DNA of 64,000 nt from Acanthochlamys bracteata (GCA_019914995.1 CM034137.1:558001-622000); one strand, 5' to 3'. Numbered from the stretch's first letter, positions 1 to 11,698 are shown. The notes: a model not told the origin generated them from the sequence alone. Program-made: numbers and translations.

Positions 1-134
1 ATTGATTTCGACAAGCTAGCTAGAATAGATAATCTACCTTATTTTTTCTTCTTTTGATGATTTTAAAAGAAAACACTTGGATTATGAAACAAAAACTTTC
101 AGAGTTCTGAATGCGAGTTCACGGAGACAATCAC

Positions 135-548
135 CTGCCTCACACGGTGCAGATAAAATTCTGGCTTGAAGAGTTTCTTGAGCAGTCCAATGTTGAATAG
201 ATAACCACTGATTGTGTTGTAGGAAGTTATCGGGTCTCTGAACTTGACACGGTCATCGTACATGCTCCGATCAATACCTCGATCATCGAACAAGTGCGGC
301 AAATCATCATACAAGAATTTCACAAGATCATCCAACTTCCCCACATCGTCTTGTTCTCTTTCTCTACTCTGCGTCATTTGCTTCTTCTGCTCAACTGCGC
401 CGCTACTACGCACGACAAACTTTGACCTTTTTGTGAGTGGTACAAGACTGGTTAGTTCTAGGAAAGGTTTGGAGAGAACTTTGAAAGACTTCAATGAGCG
501 TGGTGAGAAGCTTTGCGGGAAGCTGTAAGAGAACAGAGCAGTTGCCAT
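135..548 (-). CDS. DUF2358 plastid-type protein, first exon only (partial)
   Basis: The ATG at 548-546 opens 138 codons. The first ~50 residues are Ser/Arg-rich with few acids, like a chloroplast transit peptide. They are followed by an acidic linker and the motif KFLYDDLPHLFDDRGID plus VKFRDPITSY, which I recognise as the start of a DUF2358 domain (NTF2-like fold family of unknown function). In Arabidopsis such a domain also precedes a SOUL heme-binding domain in one plastid protein (HBP5), so this could be that gene. The exon ends at HRVRQ with a good donor (CAG followed by GTGATT, donor at 134-133). Further exons must lie left of position 1, so the C-terminal half is not visible. Function is unknown; plastid location is an inference. 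Confidence 0.75.
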
Positions 549-2243
549 TCGTTATTGCAAAATTTGGGAAGAAGATAAAAGAACGGAAGGTTAGTTGGCG
601 TTCCGCGATTTCTTATCCGTTAGGATTTGATTATTCGCGAAATCAGAAGTTAACTAGCGGGGGGCTTTTTACTGCGTTGTTTAATGGGCCTTTTTCTATG
701 CTCTTTCTGGGCCAAAACATAAAGCCTATATTCACACGCACTGAGGCGAATTTTAATGGAGAAACACGAACTAGTTCCAAAAACTTCTCGTAACAAATTG
801 CTTGTACCCAAAAAAACAAGATCTTCTAAATAATCAATGAATAATTTTTCTCAATCCGTGAACAATAATAGAAACTGATCACTAATGAATTTAGCAATGG
901 GTTTAGAATACAATGCTGGTTTGATAATGCTGACGTGTAGGATGATGTAGTCTGATTTGAGAATGATCCGAGTTGTCTATGGAGTTAGGTAAGCTGACGG
1001 GGGGTGGGGCGTCTGTTATGAAATAGATATTTTTTTTAAATAAAGAATATTTTATTTTTATTTTTAAAAAATAAAAGTATATAATAAAATTTTTTATATT
1101 TTTTAAATTTTTAAATAAAAATTTTAAATACTTATAAAATATATATTAAAAAATTAAAAATTAAAATTAAAAAATACTATTAAAAAAATACAATCCCAAA
1201 CAAACTCTCGATTGCGGTTGGAACCGTGTTCAATAAATCTCTTGTAAACTATATAAAATTTAAAGATATATAAAAATTTTATATTATAAAATTTTATACT
1301 TATTATTTTTATTAATTTTTCTGAAATAAAAATGAAATTTAATTTTCAAAATATAATAAAAAATATTTTTCATAAATAATTTTAAAACACCCGCTTATTT
1401 CACATAAAATATTTATCTACGAAAACAAAAGAAAGAAAGATTACAAATTTAGAATCTACCCACTCACCTGCTCAGTTCTCACCAACAACCACCAGTCCAC
1501 CTACCACCCACTCAAACCAACACCGCTATAAAACACCATCTTAGTGTATTTCAATCACATAAATTAGAATTCCATAAAAAAAACAAAATTATAGAAATTA
1601 AAATTTAGATAATAATTTAAAAATATAAAATAAAATTTTATTAAATCTAAAATAAAATAATAAAATAATAATTAAAAATATATAAAATGTGTAACCAAAA
1701 TATAGAAAAAGAAAGTGAAACTTGATGGCAATAGAAATATACCCTAACTTTCTTTATCTTCTAGTATCTGACTTAAACCTATATCATATGAAAATAAATA
1801 ATAAATCGTGTGTAATCCTCTACATAAATAATTAAATAAGATACTAACATCGTTTTTATAATTTTAAAATACTTTTGTCTTCCTTAAAGTGTTTTTTTTT
1901 TCCTGAACAGATTCGCTGAGTGTGACATTACACATCTCTTGCACTTAAAAATTTATTTCCAATGTTAAAGTGGAGCTAACAGTTTGTTGTTTTGACAAAT
2001 GAATTACAGGAAAAATAAAGAAACTAAAAAATCTCCAACTCATCATTAGCTTGCATATAATAAACAGGTGTGGTTCTTACTTAACCCTCTGTTACATAGA
2101 AGATCAACACAAGCACATTTAATTCAAACACTGTTTACACAAATTTTTTTATTTAAGTTACAACTATTAACAATTAATTTTATGCCAAATTCCATTGCAA
2201 CAACAGCTCGTCTTTTTTATGGTAACTAAAGCCAAAACTACAG
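549..2243. other. AT-rich intergenic region
   Basis: No convincing coding exon on either strand. The segment about 1010-1210 is a very AT-rich block that begins near gggcgtctg and ends near caaacaaactctc. It resembles diverged members of the MITE-like family described elsewhere in the window. The part near 549 is the promoter side of the DUF2358 gene; the part near 2243 is the 3' side of the esterase gene. Confidence 0.6.
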
Positions 2244-3320
2244 TTAGTACTTCGCATTTTCATTGGTCCCACCATTGAGTTCAGCAGCATGACCGTTGCC
2301 ATTGAGATACAGGTTCCGGCGATCACCGCCGTAGCGTTTAACTCTTTCATCGATCCATTCGTGCATATCGGCGAGAACTTTGCTGCTGTTCTCCTCCGGT
2401 TCACCTTGAATCAACGAGTGCAGCATGCCTGGGTAAAGCTTCAGAGTTTTGTCGACGCTGCTCGCTTTCTCGTAGATCATCTTCGATCCTTCCGGAGCTG
2501 TGACACCGTCGTCCGTTCCGTGCGCTGCTAAAAAGGGTACTGTTACTTTGTCGAAGTTTTCCTGAAAGTAGTCGCAGAGTCTCGCTAGCTCTCTCATGGT
2601 ACCGACTCTTGGTCGACCACGGTACCGTCTCGGATTCGCGGCGATGATTTTGAGCCTGTTCAGATCTTTAACCGCTTTTCCGACCATGTTTTTTTCCGGC
2701 ATAGCTGCCCAAGTATCAGCCAATCCAAAAAGCAATCCGTACAAAAACAATCTCAGCTTCGAAGGTTTCATGTCTTCCGGCATAACGAACAACGGAGCCG
2801 AGAAAATAAGCCCGGTCCATGTATCTGGCGGCGAATGTAAGTACATCAACAGCGTCGCGGCGGCGCCCATGGACTCGCCAAACATGAATGCAGGAAAGTG
2901 TGAATGCTCAGGAGCGTTACGTACAGATAAAAAGAAAGACAACGAAGCTCCCGCAACAGCTTCCATATCCCCGACATATCCACGAACACCATCGGAGCGA
3001 CCATGTCCGAGAAGATCAGCGCAGTACACAGCGTACCCCCAGGTAGAGTAACTGATAGCAATCTTCTGAAACAACCAACTGCAATCAGATCCGTACCCAT
3101 GAGTCAGGAATACCAACCCCTTCACCGGCTTTACCTCTCGCGTTTCCAAATCGATGGGATGGAAAGACTGAGTGAATATACGGCCATAAGGTGACTGATA
3201 ATAAGATTTCGAGTTGCGTACGCCTTGCGAAGCATAGTACTCTTCTTCTTCTGGTTCATCTCCCCAGAAATATTTTCTCGCTGTCGGTAACGCCGGCGAA
3301 GCTACTGCTTCGGAACCCAT
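2244..3320 (-). CDS. CSE: Caffeoyl shikimate esterase / monoacylglycerol lipase-like hydrolase
   Basis: Intronless gene of 358 aa, an alpha/beta hydrolase (Hydrolase_4, lysophospholipase/MAGL group). The nucleophile elbow GESMG places Ser150. The HGTDDGVT motif gives Asp271 and GMLHSLIQGEP gives His301, completing the triad. The HGYG oxyanion segment is at 74-77. Phrases such as EYYASQGVRNSKSYY, SWLFQKI, ADLLGHGRSDG and FSAPLFVMPEDMKPSK match Arabidopsis CSE (MAGL3) as I remember it. CSE converts caffeoyl shikimate to caffeate in lignin biosynthesis and also acts on monoglycerides and lysophospholipids. The protein is about 25 residues longer than AtCSE, with a Gly/Asn-rich C-terminal tail. 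It could be a CSE paralogue rather than the lignin enzyme; activity cannot be read from the sequence. Confidence 0.85.
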   Translation of the reverse strand: MGSEAVASPALPTARKYFWGDEPEEEEYYASQGVRNSKSYYQSPYGRIFTQSFHPIDLETREVKPVKGLVFLTHGYGSDCSWLFQKIAISYSTWGYAVYCADLLGHGRSDGVRGYVGDMEAVAGASLSFFLSVRNAPEHSHFPAFMFGESMGAAATLLMYLHSPPDTWTGLIFSAPLFVMPEDMKPSKLRLFLYGLLFGLADTWAAMPEKNMVGKAVKDLNRLKIIAANPRRYRGRPRVGTMRELARLCDYFQENFDKVTVPFLAAHGTDDGVTAPEGSKMIYEKASSVDKTLKLYPGMLHSLIQGEPEENSSKVLADMHEWIDERVKRYGGDRRNLYLNGNGHAAELNGGTNENAKY

Positions 3321-3865
3321 GTCTTTCTATTTTTTTTTTTTCTTTTCTACTATGTTGTGTGATTGAACTAGAAAAAGAAGAATGGTTTTTAGTTAGTTGG
3401 TTGGAGATTTTTGGTTGATTCTGAAAGGGAAGGCAAGGGAGGGAGAAGAGAGTTGGGTTTATAGTTGAACGGTCTTCACCAACTCTGGGGAGAAGGTTAA
3501 TTTAGGAATTTGCAAACTTTTTTGTTTTTTTAAAAAGAAATGCAAAGGAATTAGAGGGGGTTGGTGAAACGGGGACCAGGTTGTGGGTTGGAGTCCCGCC
3601 ATTAAAAATTTTTATCCACCAATTATCTTATATTATTAAAATTAATTTGATAAGTTCTTTCTAAATATTGTATTTAATCAAGTAATCATTTTTACTGATA
3701 TCGGTCTTTGTATGTATTTTCTTTATAATTTTTCTTTTGTTCAAATAAAATGGGAATGTAATAAAGCGAAACTAGTGAAGAATCAATGTTTTTCTTCCGG
3801 AGAATTCCACGAAATAAACAATTAAACTGAGATATTTTAATGTTATACAATAAATATATCCATAC

Positions 3866-4056
3866 TGTTGAGTTAATAGTGAATAAATTAGTTTTATATT
3901 GAATAAAAATAAAATAAAAATAAAAATAATATAATAAAAAGTTTCATAATCTATTGATTTAAGCTTTTAGATTAGATTGAATTTTTTTATGTAGGAAGGT
4001 CGGATTCTTTGAGTGTCTTATTTTGGTTAATTTTTCGGTGTTATATCTCCCAAACA
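3866..4056 (+). repeat. Left LTR of the TRIM-like element
   Basis: 191-bp terminal repeat, TG...CA ended, followed directly by the putative primer-binding site. Its right-end segment ttatatctcccaaaca corresponds to cttgtatcttgccaaca in the right copy. Confidence 0.65.
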
Positions 4057-4487
4057 GTGAATATCAGAGCTCAAATTTGACAGAGAGTTCGATATACGTA
4101 GTAGCTTTTACTAACAGTGGGTGAGTATGTTAAGAGCATCGTAATTTATATAAAGCTTCCGCAAGATGTGAATAAAAATTCGGAGCAAATTGAACTTTGA
4201 TGGTTGGTTCTTAATTGCACAGATAATGTGCAAGCGAGACGACCGGCGCATATTATAGATCTATCTGGTAGTGCAATGAGCAGGTTAATAACAATATAAT
4301 TCATATGAGCTTCTGAAAGATGTGAGTAAGAATTCGAAGCAAATTGGGTTCTGAAAATTAGCTTTTGGTGTACAGTGACGGTACTTCAAGGCCAAGTGAC
4401 TGAGATTTTAAACGATCGACGTATTTGATGCATGATAGGATGCTCAAATGAGAAGAAAATATGAATGACTCAATTTTGAGAAAAAAT

Positions 4488-4677
4488 TGTTAAGTTAAGA
4501 TCGAATATATTAGTTCCACATTAAATAAAAATAAGATAAAAATAGAATTAATATACTAGAGAATTTTATAATTTATTGACTTAAACTTTTAAATTATATT
4601 GAACTTTCTAGTATATGAACTAAATTCTTCAAATATTCTATTTTATTTAACTCCTGCTATCTTGTATCTTGCCAACA
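4488..4677 (+). repeat. Right LTR of the TRIM-like element
   Basis: 190-bp copy of the terminal repeat starting TGTTAAGTTAAG. Divergence from the left copy points to an old insertion, because LTRs are identical when an element inserts. Confidence 0.65.
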
Positions 4678-4882
4678 CATATGTCTCTAACATATTGTTA
4701 CCACATTGTGGAATTGTTGATGTCTGCATTATGTCTAATAAATTGTCTCGTTCAAGATAAAAATTGAAGTTTTTAGTTTTACTAGATGTAGTTGGAGCTA
4801 CTTCTGCTTCGCATTATTAACAGAAAATTAATAAATAAGAAATGCAGCTTAAGAAATGTTACTACTTCTGCTTCGCATTACT

Positions 4883-5092
4883 GGGCGTTTGAGAATAATT
4901 TTTAAATAATTGTTTTTACAATAAAAACATTTTTATTTTTTATGAAATAATAACTAATAAAAAAATTTATTACGTAGAATTTTTATATTTTTAATATTTT
5001 AAATAATTATCTTTAAATTTATAAAAATATATTAAAACATATATAATTAAAAATAAAAAAATTAGTTTTTAAAAAAAATTAACCAAACGTCC
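4883..5092. mobile_element. MITE-like AT-rich element
   Basis: About 210 bp, more than 80 percent A+T. It starts gggcgtttgag and ends aaccaaacgtcc, so the ends form a short imperfect inverted repeat. The flanking triplets are act and acg. It belongs to the dispersed family with ends of the form G(n)YGTTTG...CAAACRC(n) seen repeatedly in this window. Confidence 0.55.
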
Positions 5093-6321
5093 ACGAAAAG
5101 TAAGAACTGCTGTTTTGGAAATAGCTCAAACTTTATTTATGGCTTATTTACTCGACGTTCATTTCACAAAAACAATAACCACGCACGATACTCGAGGTAA
5201 AATCGCAGGTGCAGAATTTTTTTTTTTTTTTGTAATAAACATTTCTAAATATAAAATGAACCTGACAATACGTGTAACACGTTGTGCCCAACTTTTATGT
5301 ACATAATAAAGTTTGGAGCAGGAACAATTTTGTATACGCTGTTTGGGCATGTAGCTTGAAAATAAAGTTCTAAAAATTAAATTAAAAAAAGTTATTTAAG
5401 ATATTATAAATATAAGTTTATTTATTTATTACTTTTTATTAGAAGTGAGTTTACAAATAATATTTCTAATTTTAAAAATATGATTATTATTATTAAAAAA
5501 TCAAAATCAAAAGATAGATAAGCATGACTTTTATGGTACCGTTTGGATAGACTTATTTCAACTTATAAGTTAAAATAAGTAATAAATAGTAAAACAAGAA
5601 TGTTTGGAAGAACAATTTATAAATTATTTTTTGAACTTATAAGTCACAAAAATAAAAGTTAAGTTGAGTAACTTTTTCAAAACTTTTTTGTCTATTTAAA
5701 AAAATATATTATTAATCTGTTATTATATATATATATATAATTATTGTAAAAAATATTTTAATCTTTGCTAAATATTTTATTCAACTTTTTTTTCTCAAAA
5801 AAAATAAAATTTATTCAAAAACATACCTCTTTTTCGTAACAAAATTTTCAGCTACTTTTTTTTTTAAATCAAAAAAATAATTTTTATCATAAAAATTAAA
5901 ATTTTTAAGTTTAGCCAAATGGCTCCCTATGTTTCTCCCTTCTACACTTAGGACATATTGTTTGATTAAAAATAAATTTAATAAAAATAAGTACAAAATT
6001 ATTACAAACATTTATAAAATTATTAAAAATAAATACCGATACCGATTGTAATATCCTGATAGACGTGCCATTGCATCTCGATGATCGCATAAGGTCACCA
6101 ACCTTTAATATTCTAAAAATAAAACAAACTACCAACTTTCGGAAATTGAGAAAAAATAAGATTTGAAGTGGCCAACATAAATGAAATCAAAGCACCCCAG
6201 CATGAAAGGTCCATATCATGATTTTGATCGTTTGTTTGATTCTTATGTAAGGTTGGTGTTTCTATTCTAAGCTTAGCGAGCACAGGAAAACGAATGCAAC
6301 AATGTTGCTGTGTCCATGTAT
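5093..6321. other. AT-rich intergenic region
   Basis: No gene seen. A poly-T run at about 5219-5231 and an AT-rich block starting gtaccgtttggat near 5538 suggest another diverged MITE-like copy without a clear right end. Short frames at 5115-5306 and 5811-6135 are low complexity and were not accepted. Confidence 0.5.
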
Positions 6322-9147
6322 TCATGGATTAACACATGAATTACTGAGCACAGTTTTACTCCAAAAGACTTGTACAGTTAAGGGCACACCATCAAAGAAG
6401 GGTAAAGTTATGTGTTGAAGCTCCCTGCATTCTCCCCGTGAAGCATTCAGTGGATCAAAAACTTCTTCCATCTTCAACTGGTAACCATCTTCAACTGGTA
6501 ACAAGGATGAAGAAAAAAACACAAAGTTAGTCACCTGTAGCTCAGGCAAAGGTCTGTCGAAACCAAATTCCGGTCTCTTGTTTCCAACCTCAAAAAGGAC
6601 ACAGTGAGATTGATCAACCATCTAGAGGTATAAGCAACTTCTAATGCCCATCATTGTTTCAGAATTCTCTCGGCATGAATAATCATAAACTCCTCACCAC
6701 ACCGAGTATCCAGATAGCTGTTTGCACAAACAACATGCAGATTAGCAACAAGATTTCTGGTCTAATTTGGCTCATTATGAAATGTCAAAGACTGAATTAC
6801 TATCCCAAGTGCCAGAAATTAGTTACTGGTTTTTGGAACACAATGATTAAGGTAGATAGAAGTCATCTAGGGAGTTCCAAGTATAGACTTAAGTAAATTT
6901 GCTCCAATTCTCTCCCAATGTAAAGCCAAGCTGACTACCTAAGTTATGATCAGGAAAGTATGCTTGTCGATCAAGGACAAGCACCGATCTGCAGCTGCGA
7001 GTGGGTCCCCAGTGAATTCCAACTTCATTTGTCTTGATAATCAAAGTTCAGATGTTAACTGATGTTTATCATCAGATACCTGAAAGGAAAGAAAGCAGTG
7101 ACCCATAGAAGATCTCCAGTGGAAGTGCCTTACCTATGGTTGAATGTGGATAAGTCCAGTGTGCACATCTATAAGGAAATGATTGTCTCGTGCAAGAGTT
7201 CTCCTTGCTTTCTCTATGCTGTCAACATATTGGTGCTGCAAAAGCGAAGATAAAGCAAACTTGAAGGAGTCAGACAAAGAAAGAGCAGGCGTGAAACTTA
7301 TAGGAAAGCTGCAATTCTCTAACGTATACATGTAAGCGAATTCAAATATCATGTAAGAAGCATAATAACAACATAAACAATCTAAAAGCACCTTTTTATA
7401 AGCAATCGTTCTTTAAAAAATTCCCATTTCAAGTTTCCAGAAATAAGAACACATGAACTGTGGAAATCAGCAAATGGAGGGCTTACAAGCTAGACAGTCA
7501 TTGGTGAAATGCCTCTGAATCCCTCAACCAGCTGCAAAGGACCTCTCTTTCCTGAGGTTCCGGACCAGCTCCAATGGGGCTGGAATCTGGCTGTGCAGCT
7601 GACTACTCTACCAAAGTGACCTCCCACCAGGCAGCTATGAGAGCATGGGCACAGCACAGACTGGATATGCTGCCACCCACTACCATTGCCTGGGCTGGCT
7701 TAGTTTGTCTCTGGCCTCTGCTCTGTCGATGTCTTCTTTTAACTCCTGCAAATTACTACTACCTTGAAACATCATTAGTTTTGTTGTTGAAGAAGAAGAT
7801 GTCGGCATCTCTAGTTTTTGTGTAAAGTTTTCCTTCATCTGTTTGTATGGAAAGTCAGTTCTCCTAATATCAAAGAACATGGGTCAGTCTCACTTGCATA
7901 CATGTTACATTACACACATTACAAACAAATGAGAAGAGAATCTTCAAATAAATTAACTTTTAGGCCCTGAATTTAAAGAGACGATGAAAGGCAACCAGCA
8001 CAAAGGGTATACCAGTGATATAGTTGTGAAAAGAATTACCTATATGGCTAAAATATAAAAGAGTGCATACCATGCTGAATTTGCATTCACACCATGATCA
8101 ACTCTGTTATTTATTATCACCACAGTTACAGAGTTCTAGCAATTCGATGCATGAATTTCTTGTCACATTGTTTCTGACAATGTTAACACCACAAGGTACT
8201 ACTGAAATAAACTGAATTGGAATTTGGAAACGTTTAGCTACGATCGATTACTGAGCATACCAAAATCGAACTGTAATAAAGCTTCATTCTATTGCAATGT
8301 TGTTGGTCAAGTTGCCTTTGTTCTTGTTCTGGTTCTTATTCTGATACCCTATTCAGTTCATTCTCTTGCTTCTGAGCTTGTACAGCACACACTGTGTTGT
8401 TTGAGCCAAATCAAAGTACAAGCAATTCCCAAGCTCTGGATAAGCTCTATGAAGGGCCAAGAATTAGCTCCAAATCTTCTTTTCCTGAGAAATTCAGCAC
8501 CCCCTCCATGCTGAATAGCCTGAGTACCTACATAGCAAGATCAGTGAAATAACCAATAAAAGCATGGAATAATAATAGTCGGCTACATTTCCCTCTAAAA
8601 GAATCAACAATATCTAGTACCCTAGTAAAAAGTAAGAGCATTATTCAGTGTTTTCAAGCATTGGCAGTGGTTTTGCAAGCATCTGATTTTTCCACAACAT
8701 GGGAAAAAACGTCAAAACTACACCAAAAGGCTGGAGAACAATGTTCTTTTTCATTTTTTTTCTCTCTTGGAGTTGAACTAAAGAACAATGTATAATTTAT
8801 CCTCTTTTTAAGCCAATGGCTTTGTTTCCTGCACCTGCAAACTTAACGATTTTCAGACATATATCCTACAGGCCTTCAGTTAAAGTAGTACCTGAGCTTG
8901 AGATTAGGAAGAAAATGGCGGTGGATCGCTGACAAGCATCCATCAGCTGAACAATCAAATCACCAGCAATCTCCACAACTTCACCACTCTTCATCACTCT
9001 AGTCTTAGTCACAACGATCTTTGAACCATCAATCTGGTATCCGCTGTGAAACATACTGATGTCCCAAAAGAACAACTCAATCTGGCAAAGCCTCACACAA
9101 CATTGAATGGAGATCAGCACAATGCGCTGCCCTGAAACCAAACTCAT
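6322..9147 (-). other. Unassigned, partly exon-like region (possible spliced gene or gene remnant)
   Basis: Several minus-strand segments look like exons with usable splice sites, but I cannot connect them or recognise the protein. An ATG at 9147-9145 opens 86 codons ending at a good donor at 8891-8890 (CTCAG then GTACTAC). A segment around 8440-8520 has a good acceptor. One at 7141-7234 follows a strong acceptor and reads HQYVDSIEKARRTLARDNHF. Another near 6950-7030 contains LEFTGDPLAAADRCLSLIDK. The segment 6322-6621 reads GNKRPEFGFDRPLPELQ and ELQHITLPFFDGVPLTVQVF. Frames do not join cleanly, and several candidates end in stops that sit directly on possible donor sites. It may be a real gene with small exons, an alternatively spliced or decaying gene, or a non-coding transcript. 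It is divergent from the PPR gene, 520 bp away. Confidence 0.3.
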
Positions 9148-9667
9148 CGTCCCTCGTTAATGTCCGCCAAATCTTCTTCTCACAATCCGTAACTCTGCTT
9201 TATATCACCAAAAAAGATTCAATCTCTATCAATTAAACAACAGCAGAAAGTTGTCCATAAACTAATCAACCCGAAATTTGAAAAGTTTAATTGAATAAAT
9301 TGGAGAGAAAATGCTAACGAGGTCTACATTGAGTGGAAATATTGGTCGTGGAGAATTTGGGAATTTTAGGACAGAAAAGAAGAAAGAGTTCTGCGTGATT
9401 GTGGATCGAGACCGACACCAACGCCGGTGTAGCTGCGGGACGGCGGGGATGGAACTTCTCGACGACTGCCACGTGCTCCTGCTCTAATCAGAGAGTCGCG
9501 CATGTGGTTCCGGCGATGCTTCCTCCCACCACCACCTCTCTCGGTATTCTCGCTTCTCTACTGCTGTTGCTGGACTCCATTGTTGTTGCTTGGCTTCAAA
9601 CTCGTCACGGTTAAGTGTTCGAATCTACGGGTGAGATTGTTCGTGGTCGAGATCAGACGGACAAGAA

Positions 9668-11698
9668 ATGACAGATCTATCAAAAGCCTTATATAAGACC
9701 ATTTCATCATCGCCCAATTATTTAAAAGATTTCATGGTTTGTTACAGTCGAATATTTTCGCGGGCTTTTTGCTTGTGTTCTTCAACAACCAGGCTAAGAT
9801 TAACCAAGAAACAATGCACGTTTCTTCTACAGATTTGCAAATCAATTCGTCAGTTGAAGCAAATCCATTGTCAGGTTATAATGTCGAATCTGCACAACAA
9901 CAGCGATCTCATGGACGATTTCTTAGTCTTGGCAACCGATGCCGACGCTGGTGACATTAGGTATGCATCTAAGGTGTTCGACGCAATGCAAGACCCGTCT
10001 CTCTTCATGCACAACTTGATGATCAAGGCATTCGCGAAGCTAAGCTTGTGGAAAGATGCGGTCTTGCTGTTTGATAGAATGAGAGAACAACGTTTATCCC
10101 CGGATAATTTCACCTACCCGTTTGTTCTGAAAGCATTGGGATCTATAAAGCAAGTTTCTAAGGGAAGAAGTATTCATGGTTTTATAGTGAAAAATGGGTT
10201 TGAGTTCGACCCATACGTCAGGAACTCCCTCATGGACATGTATGCCGAGATGGGTAGTGTGGAAATAACAAGAACCCTGTTTGACGAAATGCAAAAGAGA
10301 GAATTGATTGCTTGGAATGTAATGATTGGTTGTTACGTGAAGTGCGAGCATTTCCAGGATGCAGTTGATGTTTACGCAAAGATGGAAGAAGAAGGTGTGG
10401 TGCCTGACGAGATCACGCTTGTTAGCACGCTTTCTGCTTGTGCTTCCTCGGGAAATTTGGAAGTTGGAAAGAAAATACACCATTCCATATGCAAAAGACT
10501 CTGGTTCACGATCACTCTTAGCAATGCCTTGTTGGATATGTATGCTAAATGCAGGAGTTTAGATTTGGCTCGTAAGTACTTCGATGATATGCCTGCCAAA
10601 AATGTGATCTCTTGGACGACAATAGTTTCAGGATATGCAAACTCTGGGAAGCTTGAAGAAGCTCGGGATTTATTCAACCAATGCCCCACGGAAGATGTGA
10701 TTCTTTGGACAGCTATGATTAATGGGTATGTGCAGTACAATAAGTGGGATGAAGCATTGTCAATGTTTAGAGAAATGCAAATGAAAGGAATAGAGCCTGA
10801 CAAATTCACAGTTGTATCTCTTCTAACAGTTTGCGCTAACATAGGAGCTTTAGAGCAGGGCAGATGGATCCATGGGTTCATTGAAGATAAAAGGATGAAA
10901 ATTGATGCTGTTGTTGGAACAGCTCTTATAAACATGTATGCCAAATGCGGTTTCATTGACAAGTCCTTGGAAGTGTTCCATAGACTTGAAGCAAAGGATA
11001 CAGGAACATGGACTGCAATCATATGCGGGTTTGCAATGAACGGCAAGACAAATGAAGCACTTGCTATGTTCAAAGAAAAGATAAGAGCTGGTGTCCAACC
11101 AGATGATATCACCTTCATTGGTGTTCTAAGCGCATGCAGCCATGGCGGATTGGTAGATGAAGGTCGGCAGCAGTTTCACGCCATGCAAAAAGTACATAAA
11201 TTTGTGCCAAAGCTTGAACACTACGGTTGTATGGTAGACCTCCTCGGTCGCGCTGGCCTTATAGGTGAGGCACTAGATTTGCTCAAATCGGTTCCTGCAA
11301 AAGATTACGAAGGTGCATTACCCTTGTGGGGTGCATTACTTGCAGCTTGTAGAATCCATGGCAAGGTTGAGATTGGAGAACTCGCAGCAGAACAATTTAC
11401 AAAACAACACTACGGAAACTCTGGTATTTACTCACTTTTAGCTAACATGTATGCTTCTGCGGACAAATGGGAAAGTGTGACTGCAGTGAGAAGGCGGATG
11501 AGAGAGCTCGGCATCAAGAAGACTCCTGGTTGTAGTTCAATTGAAGTGAATGGTGTTGTTCATGAATTTCTTGCAGGAGACACTTCACATCCTGAGAAAG
11601 ATGAGCTATTTTCTATATCAAAAAGCATGCACAGAATGTCATTCTTGGATGAGAACAGTAGGAAGGATAATCTGTTGTTGGAACTAAGCTCATGGTGA
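9668..11698 (+). CDS. Pentatricopeptide repeat protein, PLS class, E-type C-terminus
   Basis: Intronless, 676 aa. Tandem PPR motifs run from about residue 70 to 590, for example LFMHNLMIKAFAKLSLWKDA, NSLMDMYAEMGSVEITRTLF, GTALINMYAKCGFIDKSLEV and TWTAIICGFAMNGKTNEAL. They mix P, L and S lengths. An E/E+ type end follows (GCSSIEVNGVVHEFLAGDTSHP), without a DYW deaminase domain. Such proteins bind organelle RNA and specify C-to-U editing sites, normally with a partner deaminase. The order and wording match Arabidopsis At1g31430 as I recall it. Residues 1-22 precede a second in-frame Met at 9734, and the stretch after that Met (MVCYSRIFSRAFCLCSSTTR) looks like a mitochondrial or plastid presequence. 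Translation may therefore start at 9734. The target RNA is unknown. Confidence 0.9.
   Translation: MTDLSKALYKTISSSPNYLKDFMVCYSRIFSRAFCLCSSTTRLRLTKKQCTFLLQICKSIRQLKQIHCQVIMSNLHNNSDLMDDFLVLATDADAGDIRYASKVFDAMQDPSLFMHNLMIKAFAKLSLWKDAVLLFDRMREQRLSPDNFTYPFVLKALGSIKQVSKGRSIHGFIVKNGFEFDPYVRNSLMDMYAEMGSVEITRTLFDEMQKRELIAWNVMIGCYVKCEHFQDAVDVYAKMEEEGVVPDEITLVSTLSACASSGNLEVGKKIHHSICKRLWFTITLSNALLDMYAKCRSLDLARKYFDDMPAKNVISWTTIVSGYANSGKLEEARDLFNQCPTEDVILWTAMINGYVQYNKWDEALSMFREMQMKGIEPDKFTVVSLLTVCANIGALEQGRWIHGFIEDKRMKIDAVVGTALINMYAKCGFIDKSLEVFHRLEAKDTGTWTAIICGFAMNGKTNEALAMFKEKIRAGVQPDDITFIGVLSACSHGGLVDEGRQQFHAMQKVHKFVPKLEHYGCMVDLLGRAGLIGEALDLLKSVPAKDYEGALPLWGALLAACRIHGKVEIGELAAEQFTKQHYGNSGIYSLLANMYASADKWESVTAVRRRMRELGIKKTPGCSSIEVNGVVHEFLAGDTSHPEKDELFSISKSMHRMSFLDENSRKDNLLLELSSW

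Larger units (their letters stand above)
3866..4677 (+). mobile_element. Non-autonomous LTR retroelement (TRIM-like)
   Basis: Two direct repeats of about 190 bp (3866-4056 and 4488-4677) both begin with TGTT and end with CCAAACA or CCAACA. They share long colinear stretches, for example ataaaaataa and ttgacttaaac-type segments, at roughly 70-75 percent identity by eye. They enclose about 430 bp without an open reading frame. Immediately after the left repeat lies gtgaatatcagagc (4057-4070), close to the common plant primer-binding site complementary to initiator tRNA-Met. A purine-rich run (gagaaaaaat) precedes the right repeat. The flanks catac (3861-3865) and catat (4678-4682) look like a 5-bp target duplication with one change. 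The size and lack of coding capacity fit a TRIM. Strand is set by the primer-binding site at the left. Confidence 0.7.

Noticed and set aside
10372-11118. 248-codon antisense frame in the PPR gene
   Set aside because: Mirror of PPR coding sequence; no start context or known domain.
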